NCBI RefSeq assembly: GCF_001586215.1
Contig: NZ_CP014634.1
Span: 1,302,001 to 1,366,000, forward strand
Source: Corynebacterium simulans
GTDB lineage: Bacteria; Actinomycetota; Actinomycetes; Mycobacteriales; Mycobacteriaceae
Direction: 5' to 3'
Length of the DNA stretch: 64,000 nt
In this document: in pieces, positions 55,858-63,676 of the stretch
How positions within the stretch are numbered: position 1 is the stretch's first letter
Layout: each line of letters starts with the position of its first letter
Notes under the pieces: generated by a model
What the model saw: the letters and a program-made list of their open reading frames with translations, nothing else
What the model was told of the DNA's origin: nothing
The model's database searches: none
Translations under genes and position numbers: made by a program

Positions 55858-56519
55858 GATCTATCTCTTTCTTTTAACCAGGTTACCATCCGATGATGAA
55901 CGCCATCTGTCGATAAGCATGCGTAACCATGGGATGTCCCCCCTACTTGAATTAGAGTCACATCTCCTCGCTCTGACATGGTTCGTAAGAAAAACCCCCA
56001 CGCGTCCAAGAATGGGGTCGAAGGATTGAGATCTTGTGTTCCATGACAAACAAGCAAGTGGTGGCGGTTATCGACCGTGACCCCCCTCCAGTCGAACCAG
56101 GGGGGAGTGGGATTCAGTGAGGTTTCTAAACTTGGCGAAAGGGTAATAGAAAACGGGCTACCAAATGGTGTTCGGGCACGATCGAAACAAGCTGATACCA
56201 CCACAGCGTTGATCGGGGTATCGAGGGTGTTGTTCAGCATGAGCCTGATTACACCGCAGCTTTCGCTAACCCCTATCATGTTGACGGAAATTGTGGCTCC
56301 CACTGGCTTAGGCTCCTGTATTTTAATAAGCCTCTCCATAATGGCGTTAGCGCACTTTGTTGCCACGGAGGCTGAGGAGAGCGAGGAACTCGGCAGGCTA
56401 ATGATACATGGTCTGACCATGATCTCATCGTGGCCATCTTTTTCAGTATCGATAAATTTAATATCAGGGTCATCTTCAGAAGTGAAACCCGCAAATGAAA
56501 TTATAAATAATTCAATCAT
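55854..56519 (-). CDS. Alpha/beta-hydrolase-like protein of the defensin operon
   Basis: A 221-residue protein. IGVSESCGV (82-90) resembles a nucleophile elbow with Ser85 (G-x-S-x-S), LLVCHGTQDLNPS places Asp163 in the usual HG-x-x-D position, and GGTSHGY gives His197, so a serine-hydrolase triad can be drawn. It has no signal peptide and is shorter than prolyl oligopeptidases. It might remove the leader of the precursor peptide, since the exporter lacks a peptidase domain; this is a hypothesis. It overlaps both neighbours by four bases. Confidence 0.65.
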   Translation of the reverse strand: MIELFIISFAGFTSEDDPDIKFIDTEKDGHDEIMVRPCIISLPSSSLSSASVATKCANAIMERLIKIQEPKPVGATISVNMIGVSESCGVIRLMLNNTLDTPINAVVVSACFDRARTPFGSPFSITLSPSLETSLNPTPPWFDWRGVTVDNRHHLLVCHGTQDLNPSTPFLDAWGFFLRTMSERGDVTLIQVGGTSHGYACLSTDGVHHRMVTWLKERDRS

Positions 56520-56953
56520 CTTTTTTCCAGCAACTTTTTAGACATGTCGTCCATTGTGACAACTTCAATATCGTTATCTCTTGTTGTATCTGCTACGCAA
56601 TAACCACTCAAGAGTAGATCGTTAGTTCTATGGTCAACGATATCTACAAGCATGCTGCGGGACACTTGAGACAAAACATTATTTATCGTTGATGTTCTAG
56701 CGTCAAGTTCTATGAAACTGGGTATGGCGGCATGTTTGTTTTGTCGCAAGGAAACGAGTTTCCCGTTCCATTTCCACGGTCCGTACGGGTCTGGAAGGTG
56801 GGAGCTAGTGCATAACAATGCAGAGGTGGTTAGACGTTTTTCGCTATCAGGACTGGAAGCTATCTCCATAAAGTCATTGATAAACCTGTCACTCACCCAG
56901 CTATTTGTCTCGGTAAAAAAAGAATAAGAAAGAACCCTGAAAAAAGGTAGCAT
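56516..56953 (-). CDS. Unknown protein of the defensin operon
   Basis: A 145-residue protein (MLPFFRVLSYSFFTETNSWV...). It is soluble except for the N-terminus, and no motif or family is recognised. Its ATG overlaps the stop of the ABC exporter (TAATG) and its own stop overlaps the next gene, so it is an integral part of the operon. Confidence 0.65.
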   Translation of the reverse strand: MLPFFRVLSYSFFTETNSWVSDRFINDFMEIASSPDSEKRLTTSALLCTSSHLPDPYGPWKWNGKLVSLRQNKHAAIPSFIELDARTSTINNVLSQVSRSMLVDIVDHRTNDLLLSGYCVADTTRDNDIEVVTMDDMSKKLLEKR

Positions 56954-58458
56954 TAATCCCCTCTGAATTCTATGGTTTGAGCGGGTCGGTCGATTACGCC
57001 ACCTTGGTGGCTAACCTCTATGAAGGACTTTTTTAATGAAAGGTCGGAGAGCAGTTGCTGGGCACATTTCACATTGTCTTCGTCGAGACCATTTAATGGT
57101 TCGTCTAGTGCTATGACCAAGGGCTTCCCAATGATTGCCCGAGCCAGGGATATTCTGCGAGCTTGGCCCCCGGATATATCGGCGCCATTTCCGTCAATGA
57201 GCGCCTGTGAGCCACCTCGATCCTGAAGTTCTGAAGTGATGCCAAGGGCGTCTAGAAACTTGTCGACTTCTGCGGGAGATATATCCCGCCCCATTGCCAC
57301 GTTCTCTGCGATCGTGCCATCTAGGAAGGCATTGGCTTGGGGGCAGTATCCTACTTGACCAGAAAATTTTCTATCTAGGTCGAGGATGGCAGATTTTAGA
57401 TACGTACTTTTTCCGCTACCAGACGGCCCGGTTAGTCTGACTAGGCTGTTTGGGGATTCGAGCATTTCGTGGCAGTCACGCACCGGTTGAAAATCTCTTC
57501 TACGGAACAGCGAACCAAGCGTCTCTCGTGCTAGGGTTCCTCTCTTCACGATCTCGAAGCAGTCTCCTAGGCTCGATAGTGGGCGAGCGACTAGCGAAGC
57601 AAAGGTCATTACAGCCACTGTTGATGCAACATCATCCTGTTGGTCGAAGTAGAGGTACCAGAGAAGGATGAAAGCGGGTGAAAGATGGTTGATCAGAGAG
57701 GGGACGAACGTCGCGATACTGGAATAGCAAGATTGACGGACTGAAGTTCGAAAATAACTGTTACCGCTGTCCCGTGTTCGCTGATTCGCCCACGACTCGG
57801 TGGCAGCAGCTTCTACAACATCTGCGAAATCAGGGACAAAACGTTGACGCATTGTTTTTGAGAAATGGGCAAGGCAGTCCATGTTCTCCCGCCAAGCTAG
57901 AGAGGATTTTCCGGCCAACCATTTGGAGCTGAGGATTGCGCATAAGGATGTCGTGCTGATGATGACCATAGCGTTGACTGTCATATCGTCAAGGACAACA
58001 AATGCGCCCGTGAATGCCGCGATCGATGACAGGATGGTGTTTGGCAAGCTCCGCCATGTGTCAATAAGGGTGCCTCCATCGTTCATTAACCGGGATTGAA
58101 GTTTATCTGGATCAGGCCGCGCCGCTCCTCGTGAGGACAGTACTTCTAAGGCAGTGGAGAACATGGAGCTTAAATGAACGATGTTTGCTTTCAACGTGAC
58201 GAGCTGTCCGATGAACAGTGAGGCAGGACCGGCGACAGTGAATGCGATGAACAAGATGATGTCCTCGGTGTCCAGGTTTCCTTGGGCGTACCCGCCTAAA
58301 GCCAGCTCCAAGCCTTTAGCTGGAAGTACCATTAAGAGACCTTGGAGGAAAGACACTCCCCAACTAAATATCACCCAGGTCAGCGCTGACTTTCCTAAGC
58401 CGAAGGTCCAAGAAACAGGTTGGCCGAAATGTTGTTCTCCCGTTTTTCTCTGTCCCAT
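56953..58458 (-). CDS. ABC exporter (fused membrane and ATPase domains), candidate bacteriocin exporter
   Basis: A 501-residue half-transporter. Membrane segments lie in residues 25-45, 65-90, 140-190 and 245-290; the ATPase has Walker [10 protein letters not shown] (344-352), signature ISGGQARRISLARAI (428-442) and Walker B LVIALDEPLNGLD (447-459). No C39 peptidase domain precedes it, so it cannot cut a double-glycine leader. It probably moves the precursor or mature defensin across the membrane as a homodimer. The stop overlaps the next gene; its ATG directly follows the MauE-thioredoxin gene. Confidence 0.85.
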   Translation of the reverse strand: MGQRKTGEQHFGQPVSWTFGLGKSALTWVIFSWGVSFLQGLLMVLPAKGLELALGGYAQGNLDTEDIILFIAFTVAGPASLFIGQLVTLKANIVHLSSMFSTALEVLSSRGAARPDPDKLQSRLMNDGGTLIDTWRSLPNTILSSIAAFTGAFVVLDDMTVNAMVIISTTSLCAILSSKWLAGKSSLAWRENMDCLAHFSKTMRQRFVPDFADVVEAAATESWANQRTRDSGNSYFRTSVRQSCYSSIATFVPSLINHLSPAFILLWYLYFDQQDDVASTVAVMTFASLVARPLSSLGDCFEIVKRGTLARETLGSLFRRRDFQPVRDCHEMLESPNSLVRLTGPSGSGKSTYLKSAILDLDRKFSGQVGYCPQANAFLDGTIAENVAMGRDISPAEVDKFLDALGITSELQDRGGSQALIDGNGADISGGQARRISLARAIIGKPLVIALDEPLNGLDEDNVKCAQQLLSDLSLKKSFIEVSHQGGVIDRPAQTIEFRGD

Positions 58459-59238
58459 TTACCTTTGCCCCTTCGCAAGGAACCCGATGATCTCGGTGAT
58501 GCCATTCAGCTGTCGGCTTTGAGGGGGCGCGGAGTTCTCATGGAAATAGACCAACGCAGTAGGAAAACTGGCAATCCGGTGAGCGCGAGCCAAGTCACTG
58601 TGTTTTTCATCCTCAAAGACGAGTGGGACGAAGAAGTCTCGATCCTCGATAATGCTCTTCAACACACGGCAGGAGTTGCATCCCTGCTGTGTGAGAATGG
58701 TGATTTCGGAGACCCCTTCGAAATCTATTTCCCGGTCATCGGGTAAAGAATGCTTAAATTTAGGCGGTCTAGATGTTCGCTTACGCTGCCACATGATTAG
58801 AATGAAACCGCCTGCCAGCAGTCCTAACAAGACCGAACCGGTTGAACGTGAAGGATCCGTCACCAATATCGATACTAGGTTTGTAGACGAAATAATGGCT
58901 AGTAGCGAGAGATGTAATTTGTCGATACTATTTTCGGATATTCCGAAACAATTACACTGTGTCCCACGGAGTAGAGAAGCAACCGTCAACAATGCTAGGA
59001 AATAGAGTCCTATCAGCAAGTTTGAGTAGGGAAACGGAATCCATACCCCAATCCCTATGACAATGAACTCTGTCAGGATTACTAACCAGTCAGCGATTTC
59101 TAACCCGGCTAACTTAGTTTGTCCCGTCCGAATTGTTATATTTGCCCAGAGCTTCTTTATCGCTGAGATCGCAAGAATTACTATGCCTGCGGTCAGTACG
59201 ACAGAAGGCATGCTAGTCAACGCCGTCATTGGATCCAC
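58459..59238 (-). CDS. MauE-like membrane protein fused to a thioredoxin domain
   Basis: A 259-residue protein. Residues 12-150 form a four-helix MauE/DoxX-like membrane domain with C95-N-C97-F-G, the cysteine pair typical of MauE. A short basic linker leads to a thioredoxin-like domain with C187-N-S-C190 and a cis-proline in SFPTAL (226). Such pairs relay electrons in disulfide formation. In an operon with an eight-cysteine peptide it most likely oxidises that peptide outside or at the membrane. The 3' end directly abuts the ABC exporter start. Confidence 0.85.
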   Translation of the reverse strand: MDPMTALTSMPSVVLTAGIVILAISAIKKLWANITIRTGQTKLAGLEIADWLVILTEFIVIGIGVWIPFPYSNLLIGLYFLALLTVASLLRGTQCNCFGISENSIDKLHLSLLAIISSTNLVSILVTDPSRSTGSVLLGLLAGGFILIMWQRKRTSRPPKFKHSLPDDREIDFEGVSEITILTQQGCNSCRVLKSIIEDRDFFVPLVFEDEKHSDLARAHRIASFPTALVYFHENSAPPQSRQLNGITEIIGFLAKGQR

Positions 59239-59423
59239 CGTTCGATTTCCTCTCTCACCTCAGGCGAAACCCACTGACTGATGTTTTGTTCGCGCGTAAG
59301 GGGGGACTCCATTGCTTTTACCTCTAAGTAAACTTCATGGGGAATTTCATAGATTTCCCACTGGGAGAGGCTAAAAAGGAAAAAATTCTCCTCGTTTTTT
59401 GCTACGCTCGCTTTTTTAGCCAC
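59226..59423 (-). CDS. Small protein of the defensin operon
   Basis: A 65-residue protein from a GTG at 59421-59423 (MAKKASVAKNEENFFLFSLS). It overlaps the preceding gene by 22 bases and the MauE gene by 13. It is rich in Glu and aromatic residues and has neither cysteines nor a signal peptide. Small size and position would suit a chaperone or immunity protein, but nothing more can be seen. Confidence 0.55.
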   Translation of the reverse strand: MAKKASVAKNEENFFLFSLSQWEIYEIPHEVYLEVKAMESPLTREQNISQWVSPEVREEIERWIQ

Positions 59424-60514
59424 AACTCCAACTCCAGACTCCGAAAAATAAAAAAGCTCTCCTGTGCTACATTTCGGGGGTTTTTAAAGGTTTCCCCCAG
59501 CAGATCTTCATCAATGATGCCTTCGGAAATGAGATATCCGCCGCGTAGTTCGGAGAAGATGCGCGGAGAGTTGGACATGACGAAATGATGCTCTTCTTGG
59601 CTCCGTGTCGCAGAACCAGTTACGCCATTGAGCGCATGGCCCGAAAATCCGACCGGAACTTTCGTTACAATGTTTCGAAAACTGTCATATCTCATCCGAG
59701 AATAATCAGGCGTGCCAATAACTGATTTCAAGAAGTGTTCATCGGTGACCGCGAAATCGAGGACGTGCCCCATTCCCAACGCCACTTTCTGAAGGATGGT
59801 CAAGCGGGGATTCATTTTTTCCCACACGACGGCGCTCGCCATTTTAGGAAGTTCTTTGAGAGCGCTGGTCCAAATAGCAGTGGAGCGTAACGCTTCTTCT
59901 TGACATAATTTGAGAGCCGAATCAGTCCAGAAGGTCGGCATCCGGAACGACGTACGCCCTCCGAGCGGGGTATCGTCGCTAGAACTATTAGCTTCGCTTG
60001 TTTGTCCCGAATTTCTTTTTGTTCCGAGCGTTCTTCTTTGAAGAAGCTCTATCACGGATGGCTTGTAACGATCTTGCGTACTGATAGACAAGAGCCCCCG
60101 AACTCCAAGAAATGAAATGAGACGATGCTCGTCTTCCCTGGCCAAACGACTAATTGCTAAAATGGAACCGTCTTCCCGATAATTCATAGGAAAATCTGCG
60201 AGGGAAAAAGCTGTTGAGTTAAGCCATTCCTCTATTCTGATTCCGCGATGGTTCACAGACCGATTGGCGAGACTGAAACCTGTCGAGACGCCACCTGGGT
60301 TAGAAGACACCAAGAACAGGGATTTCCGTTCTGCTGCCCAGGCGTCGATGGATCGCTTGTTGATCACCCTCCGGCGCGGGGTTGAGTCTTCAATATGGGA
60401 GATACCTTCTTCCACTAACGCCGAAATCATCTCCAGGTCACTTAGCTCAGGATGAGTGACCTTGTCGGTAGTGCGAAGCCCCACCAGCTGGACTAACCAT
60501 GCGGGGTTAATCAT
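59402..60514 (-). CDS. Unknown ~370-residue protein of the defensin operon
   Basis: A cytoplasmic-looking protein from the ATG at 60512-60514 (MINPAWLVQLVGLRTTDKVT), which overlaps the permease stop by eight bases; in-frame starts at 60523 and 60565 are possible. It is rich in Arg, Ser and Leu, without membrane helices, ATP- or metal-binding motifs. It does not look like a known RiPP-modifying enzyme. Since it is in the middle of the operon it may have a specific role such as leader recognition or regulation. Confidence 0.65.
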   Translation of the reverse strand: MINPAWLVQLVGLRTTDKVTHPELSDLEMISALVEEGISHIEDSTPRRRVINKRSIDAWAAERKSLFLVSSNPGGVSTGFSLANRSVNHRGIRIEEWLNSTAFSLADFPMNYREDGSILAISRLAREDEHRLISFLGVRGLLSISTQDRYKPSVIELLQRRTLGTKRNSGQTSEANSSSDDTPLGGRTSFRMPTFWTDSALKLCQEEALRSTAIWTSALKELPKMASAVVWEKMNPRLTILQKVALGMGHVLDFAVTDEHFLKSVIGTPDYSRMRYDSFRNIVTKVPVGFSGHALNGVTGSATRSQEEHHFVMSNSPRIFSELRGGYLISEGIIDEDLLGETFKNPRNVAQESFFIFRSLELELWLKKRA

Positions 60515-61733
60515 ATGCGCCATCCGTTCTGCGAATCTGAATCTCGGTGATGATGGGTACTGCAATGACGTAAGCCGCCAATATCCCTAGTGCATGGGGA
60601 GTGAAAGCATCCCATGGATTTAGGCTTGATACTTGCGCGACTGCAGCGGCTAGAACAGTGCCACCGATACAACCAAATAGCACGAAGGGAAGCGTAAGAC
60701 TGATAGTTTCGATGCGGATCAGCTTCTTGGCCACTGCATGTTGAACTCCACGTAAAGTGAGAACCTTAATTAGCTTGGCCCGGTCTCTGATCGCTGCAAT
60801 AGCGATTCCGCTCACTGCAGCTAGACCGAAGAGCAGAATACTGAGTGTCAACGCAGATGCCGCTTCACGGTACCCGGATGACATTGCAGAGTTGACATTG
60901 TCGATTCTTTCCTGCGATGTCAATCCGGTCTGGGTTTGTGTGACTGCAGACAAGACAACGTCAGGAGGAAGTTGTTCCAGATCCGCGTATAGATATCTGC
61001 CTGCACTGTTGATTTCATTATTGGACGTTGAAATGAGAATTTCCGTGAGTCCAGGAACTTCTTGGATTTGTAATGGCGGCAGTTGTAGCTCGGTATCCGT
61101 GGCTGGGATAACAAATTGAGGGGATAAGGCTGCTGAATCCGTTCCCTCTGGGATCAGCAATGATTCGGAGTCATTGGCTGGGCATTTAGGGTCGTCAGTG
61201 GCCAGCTCTGCATATTCATAGCAGGGCATAACGAACGCGTTTACTGAACGTTGGTTCTCTCTCATAATCCGGCCTTGGCCAAAAGTTCCCATTATTCCCG
61301 GTGCAGCAAATTCTTCGTAGGCATCTTTAAAATTGGCGTCATTGCGAAGAGCTCCCCAGTGAATTCCCTGCTTCCAGTAACTCGTCCCCGAACTTACTTG
61401 CCCTAGTCCGGCGTTTGCTAAACCAACTGTCACAGTGGATACGGCGCAAATGCAGAATAAGAGCACCACGCTCAAACCTATGGAAGTGGAACGGTAGCGA
61501 AGGGAGGACGAGATTAGAGTTCCCTGGATCCCTCCGCCGAAGAGCTTTTCATAACACCAGCCAGCACTGATAGCGAGAAAAGGTGCAAGATACACTAATC
61601 CAGCAATGATAGGGAGGAAAGCTAGAGGGACCAAGATTGGTAGGGAAAATATCTCGGAGAAGATGACCATCACGAATGCTAGAACTATGCCAGCCGGAAA
61701 GGCGACTAATCGCCATTTATACAGTTTCCGCAA
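60507..61733 (-). CDS. FtsX-like ABC permease, C-terminal half
   Basis: A 408-residue membrane protein from a TTG at 61731-61733. Helices near residues 12-30, 32-60, 88-110, then an extracytoplasmic domain (about 110-290), then helices at about 300-325, 350-375 and 380-400. This is exactly the second half of a ten-helix FtsX-like transporter. It overlaps the preceding half by 17 bases in another frame. Confidence 0.8.
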   Translation of the reverse strand: MRKLYKWRLVAFPAGIVLAFVMVIFSEIFSLPILVPLAFLPIIAGLVYLAPFLAISAGWCYEKLFGGGIQGTLISSSLRYRSTSIGLSVVLLFCICAVSTVTVGLANAGLGQVSSGTSYWKQGIHWGALRNDANFKDAYEEFAAPGIMGTFGQGRIMRENQRSVNAFVMPCYEYAELATDDPKCPANDSESLLIPEGTDSAALSPQFVIPATDTELQLPPLQIQEVPGLTEILISTSNNEINSAGRYLYADLEQLPPDVVLSAVTQTQTGLTSQERIDNVNSAMSSGYREAASALTLSILLFGLAAVSGIAIAAIRDRAKLIKVLTLRGVQHAVAKKLIRIETISLTLPFVLFGCIGGTVLAAAVAQVSSLNPWDAFTPHALGILAAYVIAVPIITEIQIRRTDGAYD

Positions 61734-62607
61734 AGAGCTTCATCCTCCTCAGATACGTCGCCACCCCGACCATGAGGGTGATGAGAACACCACAGCTAAA
61801 CGCTCCTATTAGACCCGCGAGAGCATCTTCGGGGAGGAACCCACGGCCTTCCCAGATAACTCTTTCGAGAATGCGAGATACGAGATACAGGGGCACGGCT
61901 GAAAATACAACGCTGATGAGGAGGCCGGCCAGAGGCGCAGCCGACAACAGGATGGCCGCAGTCCCTTTTTTCGCTCCTCGAAGGGTAAGAATGCGAGCAG
62001 TTTCTGCCCACTTAGGGTCGAAAATCTTGGAAACATTCCAAAAACACACCAAGCAGGGAATCACAACAACAATTAGATAGACTAGAACTATGTACATGAC
62101 GGTCTGATCTACCGTGGGTGCTGAATCCTTGGTCACAGTGTCACTACTTTCCATCGATTCATCTGTGGGCATAACAATGTTTACCGTTCGGGAGTCCGTG
62201 ACCGCTGTATCTTTGAGTGAGGAAGTACAGTCCAGAGCTTCCGTGTAGTGAATGAACCTGATAGGAGCGTTGTCTCCTGCTCCTGTGGCGCAGTCGAAAG
62301 GCTGCGTCTGATCCTGAAAAGGAATTTTATTGAGTCGATCAGTAGTAACGGATGTCAGTTCCAGAACCCCGTCGCCGGAAGCGATTGACCATGTCGACAA
62401 GTTCTGCTGGTTAGCGGTATCATCCGGAGATTGCCAGTGGGTACGTTCATCTGCATTAGCAAGCATCATTATTCCCATGAGTGGGAGAAGAATGATCACT
62501 AGCAGCGCTAGGTTAAAGAAACCTACGACGAAAACTTCGCTTGTATTCCGCTTTGCTAAGTCACCGAGATACACGAGAACCACCGATCTCGTAGACGGCG
62601 GAGGCAT
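61717..62607 (-). CDS. FtsX-like ABC permease, N-terminal half
   Basis: A 296-residue membrane protein: one helix (about 28-50), an extracytoplasmic domain (to about 170), and three helices (about 173-195, 228-252 and 265-285). It forms the first half of an FtsX transporter and should work with the preceding ATPase. The true start may be a GTG at 62574 or 62583, after the end of the ATPase gene; the ATG at 62607 lies inside that gene. Confidence 0.8.
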   Translation of the reverse strand: MPPPSTRSVVLVYLGDLAKRNTSEVFVVGFFNLALLVIILLPLMGIMMLANADERTHWQSPDDTANQQNLSTWSIASGDGVLELTSVTTDRLNKIPFQDQTQPFDCATGAGDNAPIRFIHYTEALDCTSSLKDTAVTDSRTVNIVMPTDESMESSDTVTKDSAPTVDQTVMYIVLVYLIVVVIPCLVCFWNVSKIFDPKWAETARILTLRGAKKGTAAILLSAAPLAGLLISVVFSAVPLYLVSRILERVIWEGRGFLPEDALAGLIGAFSCGVLITLMVGVATYLRRMKLFAETV

Positions 62608-63214
62608 TTCTGGTTACTCGGGCATCGTGAGTAACCACTACCACCGGGATCTGGAACTGCTGAGCTAGCTCTAGAAATAGATCCATCACAGTCCTGGCAG
62701 CTTCATCGTCGAGGCTGGAAGTTGGTTCATCCGCAGCAATTAGTGAGGGGCGGTTAGCGAGTGCACACCCAATACTGATGCGCTGACGTTCGCCTCCTGA
62801 GAGAGAGCTCGGGTGACGGTCTTCATACGATCTCATGTTTAATCGTGTGAGAATTTCCCTCGCTGTAATGAAACTCTGCTTTCTCCCCCCTCTGGACATC
62901 TCAGCAATTAGCCGGATATTATCGCGGCAGGTCAAATCCTCTATTAGATGGTTCTCTTGATCTACCACGCCAATATTCTTGAGACGAAAGTCTCGGCGTT
63001 TTTGCTCAGGATACTTTGAGTAGTCCTTTCCTGAGAGTGAGATCGTTCCAGAGTCTGGTTGGTCGATTCCTATGATGCATCTAAGCAGGGTAGTCTTGCC
63101 ACTTCCGGAAGGTCCAGTGATAGCAATTAATTCGCCCTGGCCAACGGAAAGGTTAACCTTATCTAGGATAGATTTCCCCGAAATGCTCCTGCTGATGTCG
63201 CTAACTTCTAGCAT
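62561..63214 (-). CDS. ABC transporter ATPase of the defensin operon
   Basis: A 217-residue MacB/LolD-type ATPase from the ATG at 63212-63214 (MLEVSDISRSISGKSILDKV): Walker A GPSGSGKTT (about 35-43), signature LSGGERQRISIGCAL (about 140-154) and Walker B LIAADEPTSSLD. An earlier ATG lies inside the hairpin and is rejected. With the FtsX-like halves it forms an ABC transporter, plausibly for self-protection against, or export of, the peptide. Confidence 0.92.
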   Translation of the reverse strand: MLEVSDISRSISGKSILDKVNLSVGQGELIAITGPSGSGKTTLLRCIIGIDQPDSGTISLSGKDYSKYPEQKRRDFRLKNIGVVDQENHLIEDLTCRDNIRLIAEMSRGGRKQSFITAREILTRLNMRSYEDRHPSSLSGGERQRISIGCALANRPSLIAADEPTSSLDDEAARTVMDLFLELAQQFQIPVVVVTHDARVTRNASAVYEIGGSRVSR

Positions 63215-63235
63215 GTGTTCCGTACTCCTAAAATA

Positions 63236-63269
63236 AATAGTGTGTCGCCGATATCGGCGACACACTATT
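63236..63269 (-). terminator. 34-bp perfect palindrome after the defensin gene
   Basis: Perfect inverted repeat with 17-base arms, centre GCCGATATCGGC, lying 12 bases after the defensin stop. On the coding strand it is followed by TATTTATTTT. It can form a strong hairpin and act as a leaky terminator or RNA-stabilising stem, so that the short peptide message outnumbers the long operon message. Confidence 0.7.
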
Positions 63270-63280
63270 CCGTCTTTCTT

Positions 63281-63475
63281 TTACACGCAGACGCAGCGCA
63301 GATCGAGGAATCCCTCGCAGTAACCGCCGGCAGAGTTGTAGTTGTCTCGACAGTAAGCCGCACAGCGGCCTTCCGAAGGGCAGCCACAGCATTCTGCCGG
63401 AGCGGTGGTGGCGTGCAGGTTTAGGTTCCGGGCGGACTCAGTAGACTCAGTGCGAAGTGCGAATCCAGGCATCAT
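63281..63475 (-). CDS. Defensin-like (CS-alpha-beta) bacteriocin precursor
   Basis: A 64-residue peptide, stop TAA at 63281-63283. Two ATG codons stand in tandem at 63473-63475 and 63470-63472; AAGGAG is better spaced for the second. The leader (about 1-27) is polar with RTESTESARNLNL. The core has cysteines at 29, 30, 32, 38, 42, 53, 61 and 63: C-AAY-C (C-x3-C), ten residues, GGYC, seven residues, C-V-C. That is the CS-alpha-beta defensin pattern of fungal plectasin and of the bacterial bacteriocin actifensin (C-x3-C, GGYC, CxC). Eight cysteines would give four disulfides, one more than those. Antibacterial action is inferred. Confidence 0.85.
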   Translation of the reverse strand: MMPGFALRTESTESARNLNLHATTAPAECCGCPSEGRCAAYCRDNYNSAGGYCEGFLDLRCVCV

Positions 63476-63676
63476 TTCTCCTTCTTATCTGGAGCACAGC
63501 TGGTTTGCTATGCACTGTAGATGTTAGAGGAACTTGTTCGATCGCCAGGGCAAAAGAAGGAAACAGGATACAAAAGTCACCACCCCTTCGAGGGGTTGAA
63601 GAAAGAGCAAGAAAACGGGCTGGGCCGTCGAAGTAGCCGAGGATGCGCGTATAGACGAGTTGGACGGCATGGGGCC
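63476..63676. promoter_or_regulatory. Upstream region of the defensin gene
   Basis: About 200 bases of which the first ~80 should hold the promoter on the minus strand. No good -35/-10 pair can be fixed (TACAGT near 63514-63519 is a possible -10). CCCCTTCGAGGGG (about 63584-63596) is a hairpin that could stop transcription coming from the IS element. No gene is seen. Confidence 0.4.

Noticed and set aside
59402..60565. Idea that the ~370-residue protein is a lanthionine or radical-SAM RiPP enzyme
   Set aside because: No zinc-cysteine triad, no CxxxCxxC and no kinase-like motifs were found.
63215..63265. Earlier start for the operon's first ATPase (MCRRYRRHTIYF)
   Set aside because: The codons are made by the palindrome; the ATG at 63214 matches the ATPase family start.
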